From contig NZ_RXFS01000017.1 in NCBI RefSeq assembly GCF_003952185.1, positions 24,116 to 88,115 on the forward strand: 64,000 bases of DNA, read 5' to 3'. Below the pieces are notes generated by a model. That model had not been told where the DNA came from, searched no databases, and saw only the letters and a program-made list of their open reading frames with translations. The position numbers and the translations under genes were made by a program. The stretch is from Variovorax sp. 679 (GTDB lineage Bacteria > Pseudomonadota > Gammaproteobacteria > Burkholderiales > Burkholderiaceae_C). This document shows, one piece after another, positions 33,005 through 42,200 of the stretch (positions within the stretch are counted from its first letter, which is position 1; each line of letters starts with the position of its first letter).

Positions 33005-34195
33005 TCAGGCTTGAGCCGAGGCGCAATCTTCCACCGAACCGCGCGGTTCGCGCCGGTCGAGCGAGCGGCTCCACAGCGCGATGGCGAGGCCCGCCAGCGT
33101 GAGCAGCGCAGCCACCCAGCCCAGTGCGCGCAGCCCCGGGCCATGGTCGATCACCACGCCGCCGACCCAGGCGCCGAGTGCGTTGCCCAGGTTGAAGGCT
33201 GCGATGTTGAGGCTCGACGCGAGGTTCTGGCCCGCGCCCGAGGCCTTTTCCAGCACCCGCAGCTGCATCGGCGCGACGGTGGCGAACGAGGCCACGCCGA
33301 GCAGGCCGACGAACACCACCGCGGTGAACGGCGTGCCGATGGTGAACTGCATCGCGCCGAGCACCACGGCCAGCGCCACCAGCGTGCCGAACACGGCGGC
33401 CATCGGTGCCCGGTCGGCCAGCTTGCCACCGAGGATGTTGCCGACCGCGAGGCCGCCACCGAACACCAGCAGGATCGGCGACACGGCCGATTCCGACAGG
33501 CCGGTGACCTGCGTGAGCAGCGGCTGGATGTAGGTGTACACGACGAACACGCCGGCGAAGCCGAGCACCGTCATCGCCAGGCCGAGCAGCACCTGCGGCC
33601 GCGCCAGCACCGCCAGTTCCTCGCGCAGCGGCGCGGCCTTGGCCTCGTCCTTCACGCGGGGAACGAACACAGCGAGCACCACGAAGGCCAGCACGCCGAT
33701 CAGCGTCACGGCCCAGAAGGTCGAGCGCCAGCCGAGCTGCAGGCCCAGCCACGCTCCGGCCGGCACGCCCAGCAGCGTGGCGGCGGTGAGGCCGGTGAAC
33801 ATGATCGCGATGGCGGAGGCACGGCGCTCCGGCGCCACCAGCCCCGTGGCGACCACCGAGCCGACGCCGAAGAAGGTGCCGTGCGCCAGCGAGGTGATGA
33901 CGCGCGCGGCCATCAGCATCTCGTAGTTGGGCGCCAGGGCGCAGGCGAGGTTGCCGAGCGTGAAGATCGCCATCAGCGCGAGCAGCACGGTCTTGCGCGG
34001 CAGCTTCCGGGTGGCGATGGTGAGCACGGGCGCGCCGACCGCAACCCCGAGCGCGTAGCCCGAGATCAGCAGGCCGGCGGCCGTGATGGAGACGTGAAGA
34101 TCCGTCGAGACCTGCATCAGCAGGCCCATGATGACGAACTCGGTGGTGCCTATACCGAAGGCACCGGCGGTGAGGGCGAGTAAAGCGATTGGCAT
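33005..34195 (-). CDS. MFS transporter, DHA1 (AraJ/YdhP-like) family
   Basis: 396 aa with twelve predicted membrane helices. The N-terminal LALTAGAFGIGTTEFVIMGLL is characteristic of sugar-efflux or drug:H+ antiporters of the AraJ/YdhP group, and the loop RKLPRKTVLL corresponds to the conserved motif between helices 2 and 3. It is divergent from a LysR gene across 94 bp, so it is probably controlled by that regulator as an efflux pump for its inducer. Confidence 0.9.
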   Translation of the reverse strand: MPIALLALTAGAFGIGTTEFVIMGLLMQVSTDLHVSITAAGLLISGYALGVAVGAPVLTIATRKLPRKTVLLALMAIFTLGNLACALAPNYEMLMAARVITSLAHGTFFGVGSVVATGLVAPERRASAIAIMFTGLTAATLLGVPAGAWLGLQLGWRSTFWAVTLIGVLAFVVLAVFVPRVKDEAKAAPLREELAVLARPQVLLGLAMTVLGFAGVFVVYTYIQPLLTQVTGLSESAVSPILLVFGGGLAVGNILGGKLADRAPMAAVFGTLVALAVVLGAMQFTIGTPFTAVVFVGLLGVASFATVAPMQLRVLEKASGAGQNLASSLNIAAFNLGNALGAWVGGVVIDHGPGLRALGWVAALLTLAGLAIALWSRSLDRREPRGSVEDCASAQA

Positions 34196-34256
34196 GATGC
34201 CCTGTACTGTGCGGACGAAAGCCTTCGATGACTAGAATGCCGCCGGTACAGAGACT

Positions 34257-34273
34257 TGTGAGTTGAACTCACA
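34257..34273. promoter_or_regulatory. Perfect palindrome in the MFS / LysR divergent promoter
   Basis: TGTGAGTTGAACTCACA has 8-bp perfect arms around a single central base. It lies 17 bp upstream of the LysR ATG and 62 bp from the MFS start. A TAGAAT hexamer at 34233-34238 could be the -10 box of the LysR promoter, placing the palindrome near or downstream of its start site, as expected for autorepression. Confidence 0.6.
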
Positions 34274-34289
34274 GATTGAAGGAGCAATC

Positions 34290-35252
34290 ATGCCGCGCAT
34301 CGACGTCAACCGCTCCGGCGAGATGGAAGCCTTCGTGCAGGTGGTCGAGTCGGGCGGCTTTTCGTCGGCCGCGCGCCTGCTGGGCATGACGCCCTCGGCC
34401 GTGAGCAAGCTGGTGGCGCGGCTCGAATCGCGCCTGGGCATCCAGCTCGTGCACCGTTCCACGCGCAAGCTGCAGCTCACGCCCGAGGGCACGGAGTTCT
34501 ACGAACGCAGCCTGCGCGTGCTGGCCGACATGGACGAGGCCGAGCGCTGCGCTGCAGCCGGCGCGGCGCCGCGCGGACGCGTGAGCATCAACGCCAGCGT
34601 TTCCTTCGGTCACCACAAGCTGGTGCCGCTGGTGCCGCGGCTGCTGGAGATGCATCCCCAGATCACACTCGACATCGCGCTCACGGACCGCATCGTCGAC
34701 CTGATGGACGAGCGCGCCGACATCGCGATCCGCTGGGGCCAGCTGCCGGCGTCCGATCTCGTGGCGCGACGGCTGGGCGAAACCAGCCAGTCCATCGTTG
34801 CTGCGCCCGCTTATCTGGAGAAATACGGCACGCCGCGCACGCCGCAGGAGCTGGAGGCGCACAACCGCCTCGGCTGGAGCTACCGCCGCAACACGCCCGA
34901 CTGGCCGCTGCGCGTGGACGGCCGCATGCAATGGCTGCCGGTGGCCGGGCCGGTGCGAGCGGGCGACGGCGAAACGCTGCGCCAACTGGCCATCGCGGGG
35001 GCGGGGGTGGCGCGGCTGTCGCTGTATCACATACAGCACGACATCGACGCGGGCCGGCTGGTGCCGCTGCTGGAGGAGTTCAACCCGGCCGAGGTGGAGC
35101 CGATCCACGCGGTGTACATCGGCAAGGCCGGCACGCTGCCCGCGCGGGTGCGGGCGGTGCTCGACTTTCTCGTGGCCTGCTCGGGCGTGGACGGAGGGCG
35201 CTACACGCTCAAGCGAACGGCGCCGATGCCCGGGAATTCGGCGCTCACCTGA
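34290..35252 (+). CDS. LysR family transcriptional regulator
   Basis: 320 aa from ATG 34290 after GAAGGAGCAATC. DNA-binding part: FVQVVESGGFSSAARLLGMTPSAVSKLVARLESRLGIQLV, of the CrgA/AaeR-like group that often represses an adjacent efflux gene. The effector domain contains DLMDERADIAIRWG. It is divergent from the MFS gene. Its last 52 bases overlap, on the opposite strand, the end of the FAA-fold hydrolase gene. Confidence 0.92.
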   Translation: MPRIDVNRSGEMEAFVQVVESGGFSSAARLLGMTPSAVSKLVARLESRLGIQLVHRSTRKLQLTPEGTEFYERSLRVLADMDEAERCAAAGAAPRGRVSINASVSFGHHKLVPLVPRLLEMHPQITLDIALTDRIVDLMDERADIAIRWGQLPASDLVARRLGETSQSIVAAPAYLEKYGTPRTPQELEAHNRLGWSYRRNTPDWPLRVDGRMQWLPVAGPVRAGDGETLRQLAIAGAGVARLSLYHIQHDIDAGRLVPLLEEFNPAEVEPIHAVYIGKAGTLPARVRAVLDFLVACSGVDGGRYTLKRTAPMPGNSALT

Positions 35253-35971
35253 TCGCCGCGCCTGCAGGGCAGCACGCCTACCCAGGAGCCGGTGGTGACG
35301 ACCGTGCCGGCCGGCGCCGTATGGCCGCTGCGCGTGATGTGGCGCAGCCAGATCGGCAGCAGCCACGCCGGGTCAGCCAGTGGATGGGTGCCTTCACGCA
35401 CCACGGTGTCGGCATTGCCGATCTTCGTTTCGCAGCGCTGCGAGGCCCAGTCGATGGCGGCATAAGGCTTCCACTCACCGGTCACGAGCGCGCCGTGAAC
35501 CTGCGAATCGGCGAGGCGGAGCAGGGCGGGCGTGGATGCGAGGTCTTGCCAGCGTGAGTCGACGATCTCGACCGATACGGCCATCGCGTCGACGAGCGAG
35601 GCGGCGTTGTCGTGGTCCAGCTTCGCGGCCTGCGCAGGCGTGACGTCCTGGCCGAGCCGCAGGGCGATCTCGGCTTCGATGCCGGGCGTGTGGAAGACGA
35701 GGTCGCCGAAGTCCGCCGGGCTCTGCCGCACGCCCGAAGGCGGCAGCGGTGCATGCGTGAGCGTGGCGCTGCGCGAGCCGCCGCCCGACTTCCACGCGCC
35801 GGGCACGGCACGCCCTTCGAACCAGCCGAGCGCGGCCGCGACGGCGTCCTGCACTTCATAGGCCTGGGCTGCGGATTCGAGCGTGTCGAGCCACGGCGTG
35901 GCGTCGAGGGTGCGGTTGCCGCGGCGCGCGGCCACGAGTGCATCGGTGAGGGCGGTCTGGGATGGAGTCAT
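35201..35971 (-). CDS. FAA-fold hydrolase / 2-keto-4-pentenoate hydratase-like protein
   Basis: 256 aa from ATG 35971. It shows the fumarylacetoacetase-superfamily layout: FHTPGIEAEIALRLGQDV contains the metal-binding Glu-x-Glu, and SVEIVDSRW supplies the following Glu and Asp. The C-terminal TAPAGTVVTTGSWVGVLPC closes the site. These enzymes hydrate, decarboxylate or hydrolyse keto acids. It is the third gene of the aminotransferase-Bug run. Overlap with the 3' end of the convergent LysR gene (52 bp) may cause antisense interference. Confidence 0.85.
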   Translation of the reverse strand: MTPSQTALTDALVAARRGNRTLDATPWLDTLESAAQAYEVQDAVAAALGWFEGRAVPGAWKSGGGSRSATLTHAPLPPSGVRQSPADFGDLVFHTPGIEAEIALRLGQDVTPAQAAKLDHDNAASLVDAMAVSVEIVDSRWQDLASTPALLRLADSQVHGALVTGEWKPYAAIDWASQRCETKIGNADTVVREGTHPLADPAWLLPIWLRHITRSGHTAPAGTVVTTGSWVGVLPCRRGDQVSAEFPGIGAVRLSV

Positions 35972-36013
35972 CTTCCCGATCTTCTCAGCAAAAACCTGGC
36001 TGGTGATGGCGAT

Positions 36014-36111
36014 CCTTCCGGGAACACCGATGAACCGGCTTTGCCGGGCCTCGGGTGTTGCCCCCGGAAGGGGGAAGGCGTAGCGACACGAAGTGCGCGA
36101 AGCCTGGGGGT
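36014..36111 (-). repeat. Dispersed intergenic repeat, copy 2 (inverted)
   Basis: The reverse complement begins ACCCCCAGGCTTCGCGCACT and matches 3940-4039 almost throughout. It sits in the 152-bp gap between the FAA-fold hydrolase and Bug genes, downstream of the Bug stop. The long open frame that crosses it is not a gene. Both copies follow the end of a transporter gene, which may reflect an mRNA-end function or simple insertion. Confidence 0.75.
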
Positions 36112-36123
36112 GAGACAGGCTCT

Positions 36124-37101
36124 TCAGGTCTCGACGTGCACGTTGCCGTCCTTCACCACCTTCGCCCACTTCGCGATCTCGGTGCTGATGAACTGCTTGA
36201 ACTTGTCCTGCGAGCCGCCGCCGTCTTCCGCGCCGTAGGTGTCCAGCCGCTCCTGCACATCGGGCATGGCGAGCACAGTGTTCACGTCGCGATTCACCTT
36301 CTGCGCGATGGATGCCGGCAGCTTGCCCGGCCCGGCGAGCCCGTACCACGTGGTCGCCTCGAAGCCCTGGAAGCCTTGTTCCTGCATGGTCGGCACGTTC
36401 GGATGGCCTTTCGCGCGCTTGGTGCGCGTCTGCGCCACGGCGATCACGCGGCCGTTCTTCACGTGCGGCGTGGCTGCCGTCATGGTCTCGAAGCTGTACT
36501 GGATCTGCCCGCCCATCAGGTCGGCCAGCAGCGGGCCGCTGCCCTTGTAGGGCACGTGCAGCGCATCGACGCCGCCTTGCAGCTTGAACATCTCCAGCGC
36601 GAGGTGCTGCGCCGAGCCCGCGCCAGCCGAGCCGAAGCTGATGGTGCCGGGCGCGGCCTTGCAGGCGCTCACGATGTCCTTCACGCTCAGCGCCTTCTGG
36701 CCCGGATTGGCGATCAGCAGGTTGGGCGTGACGCCCACCAGCACGATCGGCACGAAGTCGCGCTCCACGTTGTAGCGCAGCTTGGGCTGCAGGCTGGGAG
36801 CGAGCGCATGGCTGTTGATGTGTGCCATCAGCAGCGTGCTGCCGTCGCTGGGCTGCTGGGCCACGTAGTCGGCCGCGAGCACGCCGGCCACGCCGCCCTT
36901 GTTGTCGACGATCACCTGCTGGCCCCACATGGTGGTGAGCTTCTGCGCGACCACGCGGGCCAGCGCGTCGGTACCGCCGCCGGGCGGAAAGCCGACCACG
37001 ATGCGCACCGGCCCCGTGGGCCATTCCTGCGCGAAGAGCCGGGGCACGCCCAGCGTGGCGGCCGCGGCGCCCGCGGCCTGGATCAACGAACGTCTCTGCA
37101 T
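36124..37101 (-). CDS. Bug-family (TctC-like) tripartite tricarboxylate transporter receptor
   Basis: 325 aa from ATG 37101, chosen because GGAG and AAGGAAG purine boxes precede it. Residues 1-24 form a signal with an RR pair (MQRRSLIQAAG), possibly Tat-like. The mature protein shows the Bug hallmark IVVGFPPGGGTDALAR and GSAGAGSAQHLALEMF, whose Gly-rich loop binds carboxylates. No TctA/TctB membrane subunits are nearby, so it is an orphan receptor, as is common in Burkholderiales. It lies between an aminotransferase and an FAA-fold enzyme, suggesting a carboxylic or amino acid ligand. Confidence 0.92.
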   Translation of the reverse strand: MQRRSLIQAAGAAAATLGVPRLFAQEWPTGPVRIVVGFPPGGGTDALARVVAQKLTTMWGQQVIVDNKGGVAGVLAADYVAQQPSDGSTLLMAHINSHALAPSLQPKLRYNVERDFVPIVLVGVTPNLLIANPGQKALSVKDIVSACKAAPGTISFGSAGAGSAQHLALEMFKLQGGVDALHVPYKGSGPLLADLMGGQIQYSFETMTAATPHVKNGRVIAVAQTRTKRAKGHPNVPTMQEQGFQGFEATTWYGLAGPGKLPASIAQKVNRDVNTVLAMPDVQERLDTYGAEDGGGSQDKFKQFISTEIAKWAKVVKDGNVHVET

Positions 37102-37183
37102 CTTCCTTGTCTCCGTCGTGGGTGGGAATCCGATGCGCGCCATCCGCGCCATATACCTGTGCAGCGCCGGTGGCGCTGCGTGC

Positions 37184-38425
37184 CTACGCGGCTTTCTGCA
37201 GCGCGGCCGGTGCCGTGTGGCTCGAGAAATGGTCCATCGCGGCCTGCACGCCGCTGCCGGCGAGCCTGATGCCCGCGAGCTTCATGCCCATCTCGACGCC
37301 GGCGACCATGGCCACCAGCGTCAGGTCGTTGCTGTCGCCCAGGTGGCCCATGCGGAACATGCGGCCCTTGAGCTTGCCCAGGCCGGTGCCCAGCGAAAGG
37401 TCGAAGCGCTGGTGAATGAGCCTGCGCAGCGCGTCGGCATCGACGCCCTCGGGCGTGATCACGCCGGTGAGCACGGGCGAGTAGACGGCCGGGTCGGCGC
37501 ACTGGACCGGCAGGCCCCAGGCGTTGACCGCAGCGCGCACGCCGGCGGCCCAGCGCTGGTGGCGCGCGAACACGTTGTCCAGCCCCTCGCCGAGGATCAT
37601 GTCCAGCGACTCCGAGAGGCCGTAGAGCAGGTTGGTGTTGGGCGTGTAGGGCCAGTAGCCGTCCTTGTTCATCTCGACGATCTCGTCCCAGGCCCAGAAG
37701 GCCTTGGGCAGCTTCGCGGTCTTCGAGACTTCGAGCGCGCGCGGCGAGAGCGCGTTGAAGCTGATGCCCGGCGGCAGCATCAGGCCCTTCTGCGAGCCGC
37801 TGACGCACACGTCCACGCCCCATTCGTCATGGCGGTAGTCGGCGCTGGCCAGGCCCGAGATGCTGTCGACCATCAGCAGGGCGGGGTGGCCCGCCGCGTC
37901 GATGGCCTTGCGCACCGAGGCGATGTCGGAGGTGACGCCCGTGGAGGTCTCGTTGTGCACCACGCACACGGCCTTGATCTTCTTCTCGGTGTCCTTGCGC
38001 AGGCGGGCCTCGATGAGGTCGGCCTGCACGCCGCGGCGCCAGCTCGGCGCATTCGGCAACTGCGCATCCGCGCCTTGCCACGCAAGGAACTCGGTCGAGA
38101 GGCCCAGGCGCGTGGCCATCTTCTGCCACAGCGAGGCGAAGTGGCCGGTCTCGTACATGAGCACGTGGTCGCCGGGGCTCAACGTGTTGGCAAGCGCGGC
38201 TTCCCAGGCGCCGGTGCCCGAAGCGGGATAGATCGCGACCGGGTGCTTCGTCTTGAAGATCTGCCGGATGCCGCCCAGCACCTTCAGGCCCAGCGTGCCG
38301 AACTCGGGCCCGCGATGGTCGATGGTGGGCAGGCTCATCGCCCGCAGGATGCGGTCGGGCACCGGGCTGGGACCGGGAATCTGGAGGAAGTGGCGGCCGG
38401 TGGGGTGGATGTCGAGTTGCAGCAT
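37184..38425 (-). CDS. Serine/alanine-glyoxylate aminotransferase family protein
   Basis: 413 aa from ATG 38425 after AAGGAGAGTTC. Fold-type V PLP enzyme: the PLP lysine is Lys213 in SGSQKGLMLPPG, with Asp187 in MVDSISG under the pyridine nitrogen and IPGPSPVPDRI at the N-terminus. It converts an amino acid plus glyoxylate to a keto acid plus glycine in this family (SgaA-like). The FAD/Fe-S 2-hydroxyacid dehydrogenase across the promoter could generate glyoxylate or another keto acid for it, which is inference. Confidence 0.9.
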   Translation of the reverse strand: MLQLDIHPTGRHFLQIPGPSPVPDRILRAMSLPTIDHRGPEFGTLGLKVLGGIRQIFKTKHPVAIYPASGTGAWEAALANTLSPGDHVLMYETGHFASLWQKMATRLGLSTEFLAWQGADAQLPNAPSWRRGVQADLIEARLRKDTEKKIKAVCVVHNETSTGVTSDIASVRKAIDAAGHPALLMVDSISGLASADYRHDEWGVDVCVSGSQKGLMLPPGISFNALSPRALEVSKTAKLPKAFWAWDEIVEMNKDGYWPYTPNTNLLYGLSESLDMILGEGLDNVFARHQRWAAGVRAAVNAWGLPVQCADPAVYSPVLTGVITPEGVDADALRRLIHQRFDLSLGTGLGKLKGRMFRMGHLGDSNDLTLVAMVAGVEMGMKLAGIRLAGSGVQAAMDHFSSHTAPAALQKAA

Positions 38426-38446
38426 GAACTCTCCTTTCGCATTCAG

Positions 38447-38466
38447 TTTTGCATTCAAAATGCATT
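38447..38466. promoter_or_regulatory. Operator candidate 1 (aminotransferase side)
   Basis: TTTTGCATTCAAAATGCATT contains the inverted repeat TGCATT-CAA-AATGCA (38450-38464). It lies 21 bp upstream of the aminotransferase ATG. An identical 20-mer occurs 66 bp away beside the GntR start. Inverted symmetry and pairing fit binding sites for the divergent GntR/FCD regulator. Confidence 0.75.
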
Positions 38467-38512
38467 TTTGTTTGATGGTTTACCCTTATATCTCTGGCTT
38501 GTGGGTCATCTT

Positions 38513-38532
38513 TTTTGCATTCAAAATGCATT
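38513..38532. promoter_or_regulatory. Operator candidate 2 (gntR side)
   Basis: The second identical copy of TTTTGCATTCAAAATGCATT (palindromic core 38516-38530). It ends directly before the AAGGGAA ribosome site of the GntR gene, so a bound regulator would block its own expression. The 66-bp spacing is about six helical turns, compatible with cooperative binding or looping between the sites. Confidence 0.75.
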
Positions 38533-38545
38533 CAAGGGAAAAATC

Positions 38546-39238
38546 ATGACAGCTGAAATCATCGAAATCTCCAGGCTCGCCTTGCACGACCAGGTGGCGG
38601 CGCGCCTGCGCACCATGCTGGTCGAAGGGCTCATCGCGCCTGGTGCCAAGCTCAACGAACGCGAGCTGTGCCTGCAGCTGAACGTGTCGCGCACGCCGTT
38701 GCGCGAAGCCATCAAGCTGCTTGCGGCCGAGGGGCTGGTCGACCTGCTGCCCAACCGGGGCGCGGTGGCGGTCAAGCTCACCGAGGCCGACGTGCTCAAC
38801 ACCTTCGAGGTGCTGGCGATGCTCGAAGGCATGTCGGGCGAGCTCGCCGCCAGGCGCATCACCGACGAGGAACTCGCCGAGGTGCGCGCGCTGCACTACG
38901 AGATGCTGGCCTGCTTCTCGCGGCGCGATCTGTCGGGCTACTACAGGCTCAACGCGCGCATCCACACGGCCATCAACGACGCAGCGGCGAACCCGGTGCT
39001 GTCGAACACCTACCGTTCCATCAACGCGCGCGTGCAGTCGCTGCGATTCCGCACTAACCAGAACGAGGCGAAGTGGAAGCACGCCGTCGAGGAGCACGAG
39101 CAGATGATCGACGCGCTGGCCCGGCGCGACGCAGAAGCCATGCGCAAGGTGCTCGTGTCGCACGTGCTGCGCAAGCGGGACACCGTGCTGGAGCTGCTGC
39201 GCGCCGGCGAAATCTATCCATCGGCCAAGTCGAGCTGA
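38546..39238 (+). CDS. GntR family transcriptional regulator, FCD type
   Basis: 230 aa. N-terminal winged helix (LHDQVAARLRTMLVEGLIAPGAKLNERELCLQLNVSRTPLREAIKLL, about 11-56) and an all-helical FCD effector domain (about 80-215) with histidines in IHTAINDA, EEHEQMID and VSHVLRKRD as likely metal/ligand residues. It stands between divergent catabolic genes and has the duplicated palindrome in its promoter. The probable effector is a hydroxy or keto acid handled by the flanking enzymes. Confidence 0.93.
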   Translation: MTAEIIEISRLALHDQVAARLRTMLVEGLIAPGAKLNERELCLQLNVSRTPLREAIKLLAAEGLVDLLPNRGAVAVKLTEADVLNTFEVLAMLEGMSGELAARRITDEELAEVRALHYEMLACFSRRDLSGYYRLNARIHTAINDAAANPVLSNTYRSINARVQSLRFRTNQNEAKWKHAVEEHEQMIDALARRDAEAMRKVLVSHVLRKRDTVLELLRAGEIYPSAKSS

Positions 39239-39268
39239 CCCGAGCCGGGCATCACCCAAGAAAACACC

Positions 39269-42200
39269 ATGCGCATCGATCCCGCCAGCCACATGCAGCC
39301 AGCCGGAACCGTTCTTCCGCCCAACGACACCTGCGAGCTGCTCGCGCGCCGCCTGCGCGCCGACACGCAGGGCGAGGTGCTGTTCGACGACGGTTCGCGC
39401 GGGCGCTACGCCACCGACGCGTCGATCTACCAGATCACGCCAGTCGGCGCCTTCGTGCCGACGAACGAGCGCGACATTGCGACCGCCATCGACGTCGCCC
39501 GCGACCTGAAGGTGCCGGTGCTCGCGCGCGGCGGCGGCACCAGCCAGTGCGGGCAGACGACCGGCGCGGCGCTGGTCATCGACAACAGCAAGCACTTTCG
39601 CCGCGTGCTCGACGTGAACGTGGAAGAGGGCACGGCCACGGTCGAGCCCGGCCTCGTGCTCGACCACCTCAATGCGCAGCTCAAGCCGCATGGCCTCTGG
39701 TATCCGGTGGACGTCTCGACCAGTGCGCAGGCCACGCTGGGCGGCATGGCGGGCAACAACTCCTGCGGCTCGCGCTCCATCGCCTACGGGAACATGGTGC
39801 ACAACGTGCTGGGCGCGAGCGCCTGGCTCTCGAACGGCGAACTCGTCGAGTTCGGCACTGTCGGCACGCTTGGAGTGCGAGCGGCCGGCATCGCGCAGTT
39901 CGTGCGCAGCCTCGCGCGGCAGCACCGCGAGGCGATGGCCGAGAACTGGCCGAAGGTCATGCGCCGGGTGGCGGGCTACAACCTCGACATCTTCGACAAC
40001 CAGAGCGAGCGTCCTTACACGGCCGACGGCAGCGTGAACCTCGCGCACCTGCTGATCGGCTCCGAAGGCACGCTGGCCTACACGAAGAGCCTGAAGCTCA
40101 AGCTCGCGCCGCTGCCGCGCGCGAAGGTGCTGGGCATCGTCAACTTCCCGACCTTCCATGCGGCCATGGATTCGGCGCAGCACATCGTGAAGCTCGGGCC
40201 CACGGCGGTGGAGCTGGTCGACCGCACGATGATTGAGCTGAGCCTGGCCAATCCGGCCTTCAAGCCGACCGTCGAGACCGCGCTGATCGGCAAGCCGGCC
40301 GCAATCCTGCTGGTGGAGTTCTCGGGTGCCGACAAGGCTTCGCTGCTGCCGCAGCTCAAGCAGCTGGTCGAACTGATGGGCGATCTCGGCCTGCCCGGCA
40401 GCGTGGTCGAGATGCCCGACGACGCGCGGCAGAAGAACCTGTGGGAAGTGCGCAAGGCCGGCCTCAACATCATGATGAGCCTCAAGGGCGACGGCAAGCC
40501 GGTGAGCTTCATCGAGGACTGCGCCGTTCCGCTCGAGCACCTGGCCGAGTACACCGACGCGCTGACCGAGGTGTTCGCGAAGCACGGCAGCCGCGGCACC
40601 TGGTACGCGCATGCCTCGGTCGGCACGCTGCACGTACGTCCGATTCTCGACATGCGAGTGGACGGTGCCGCGAAGATGCGCGCCATCGCGGAAGAGGCGA
40701 GCGAGCTGGTGCGCAAGTACAAGGGCGCATTCAGCGGCGAGCACGGCGACGGCCTGTGCCGCGGCGAGTGGATCGAATGGCAGTTCGGACCGGCCATCAA
40801 CGAGGCCTTCCGCGCGATCAAGCGCAAGCTCGATCCCATCGGCCTGTTCAACCCCGGCAAGATCATCGACCCGCCGCGCATGGACGACGGCGCGCTGTTC
40901 CGCTTTGCGCCACCCACCGCGCCGAAGCCGTATCGCCGCATCGAGCTCAAGCCCGTGCTCGACTGGTCGGGCTGGAACGTCAACGCCGACCCCGTGACCG
41001 AGGTGACGACCGCGCCCGGCACCGGCGGCGACAGCACCGGCGGCCTCGCCAAGGCCGTGGAGATGTGCAACAACAACGGCCACTGCCGCAAGTTCGACGC
41101 CGGCACCATGTGCCCCAGCTACCGCGTGACGCGCGACGAGCAGCACCTCACGCGCGGCCGTGCCAACACATTGCGCCTGGCGCTCTCGGGGCAGCTCGGC
41201 CCCGACGCCTTCACCAGCGAGGCCATGCACGAGACCATGGACCTGTGCGTGGGCTGCAAAGGCTGCAAGCGCGACTGCCCGACGGGCGTGGACATGGCGA
41301 AGATCAAGGTCGAGTTCCTCGACCACTACAAGAAGCGCCACGGCCACACGCTGAAGGACAGGCTCGTGGCGAACCTGCCCGACTACGCCCACAAGGCCAG
41401 CCGCTTCCCCTGGCTGCTGAACCTGCGCAACAACGTGCCCGGCGCCGCATGGCTGGGCGAGAAGCTGCTGGGCTTTTCGGCAAAGCGCTCGCTGCCCGAA
41501 TGGCGCAGCGACACCTTCTGGCGCGGCAAGGCCAACGAGCCCGGCCTGTTCGTCGAACGCGACGTGGCGTTGTCGATCGCACGGCGCGGCGGCAAGGCGG
41601 CGGTGCTGTTCGTCGACACATTCAACGGCACCTTCGAGAGCGAGAACGCATTCGCCGCCGCGCGCGTGCTGCAGGCCGCGGGCTATGTGCTGCACACGGT
41701 CGAGAAGACTGGCGGGCACCACTGCTGCGGCCGCACATTCCTGGCCAGCGGCATGGTCGACGAGGCGAAGAAGAAGGCCGAGGCGCTGATCGACGCGCTC
41801 GTGCCGCTGGCGCGGGCCGGCGTGCCCATCGTCGGGCTGGAGCCTTCGTGCCTGCTCACGCTGCGCGACGAGACGCTGGTGATGGGCTTCGGCGAGAAGG
41901 CCGAGCTGGTGGCCAGGCACGCGCTGCTGTTCGAGGAGTTCATCGCACGCGAAATCAGGCAGGGGCGCTTCGAGCTGGCGCTGAAGCCGGCCGAAGCCCC
42001 GATCCTGCTGCACGGCCATTGCCACCAGAAGGCCTTCGGCGCGGTCAGCCCGGTGATGGAGGTGCTCAAGCTCATTCCCGGCGCGCAGCCCGAGCTCATC
42101 GAAAGCTCGTGCTGCGGCATGGCGGGCAGCTTCGGCTACGAGGCCAGCCATTTCGAGGTGTCGATGAAGATGGCCGAGGCCAGCCTGCTGCCAGCCATCC

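Noticed and set aside
35201..37024. 607-codon minus-strand frame joining the FAA-fold hydrolase to sequence inside the Bug gene
   Set aside because: Only its last 256 codons read as protein. The upstream part crosses the dispersed repeat and a shifted frame of the Bug gene. The real start is ATG 35971.
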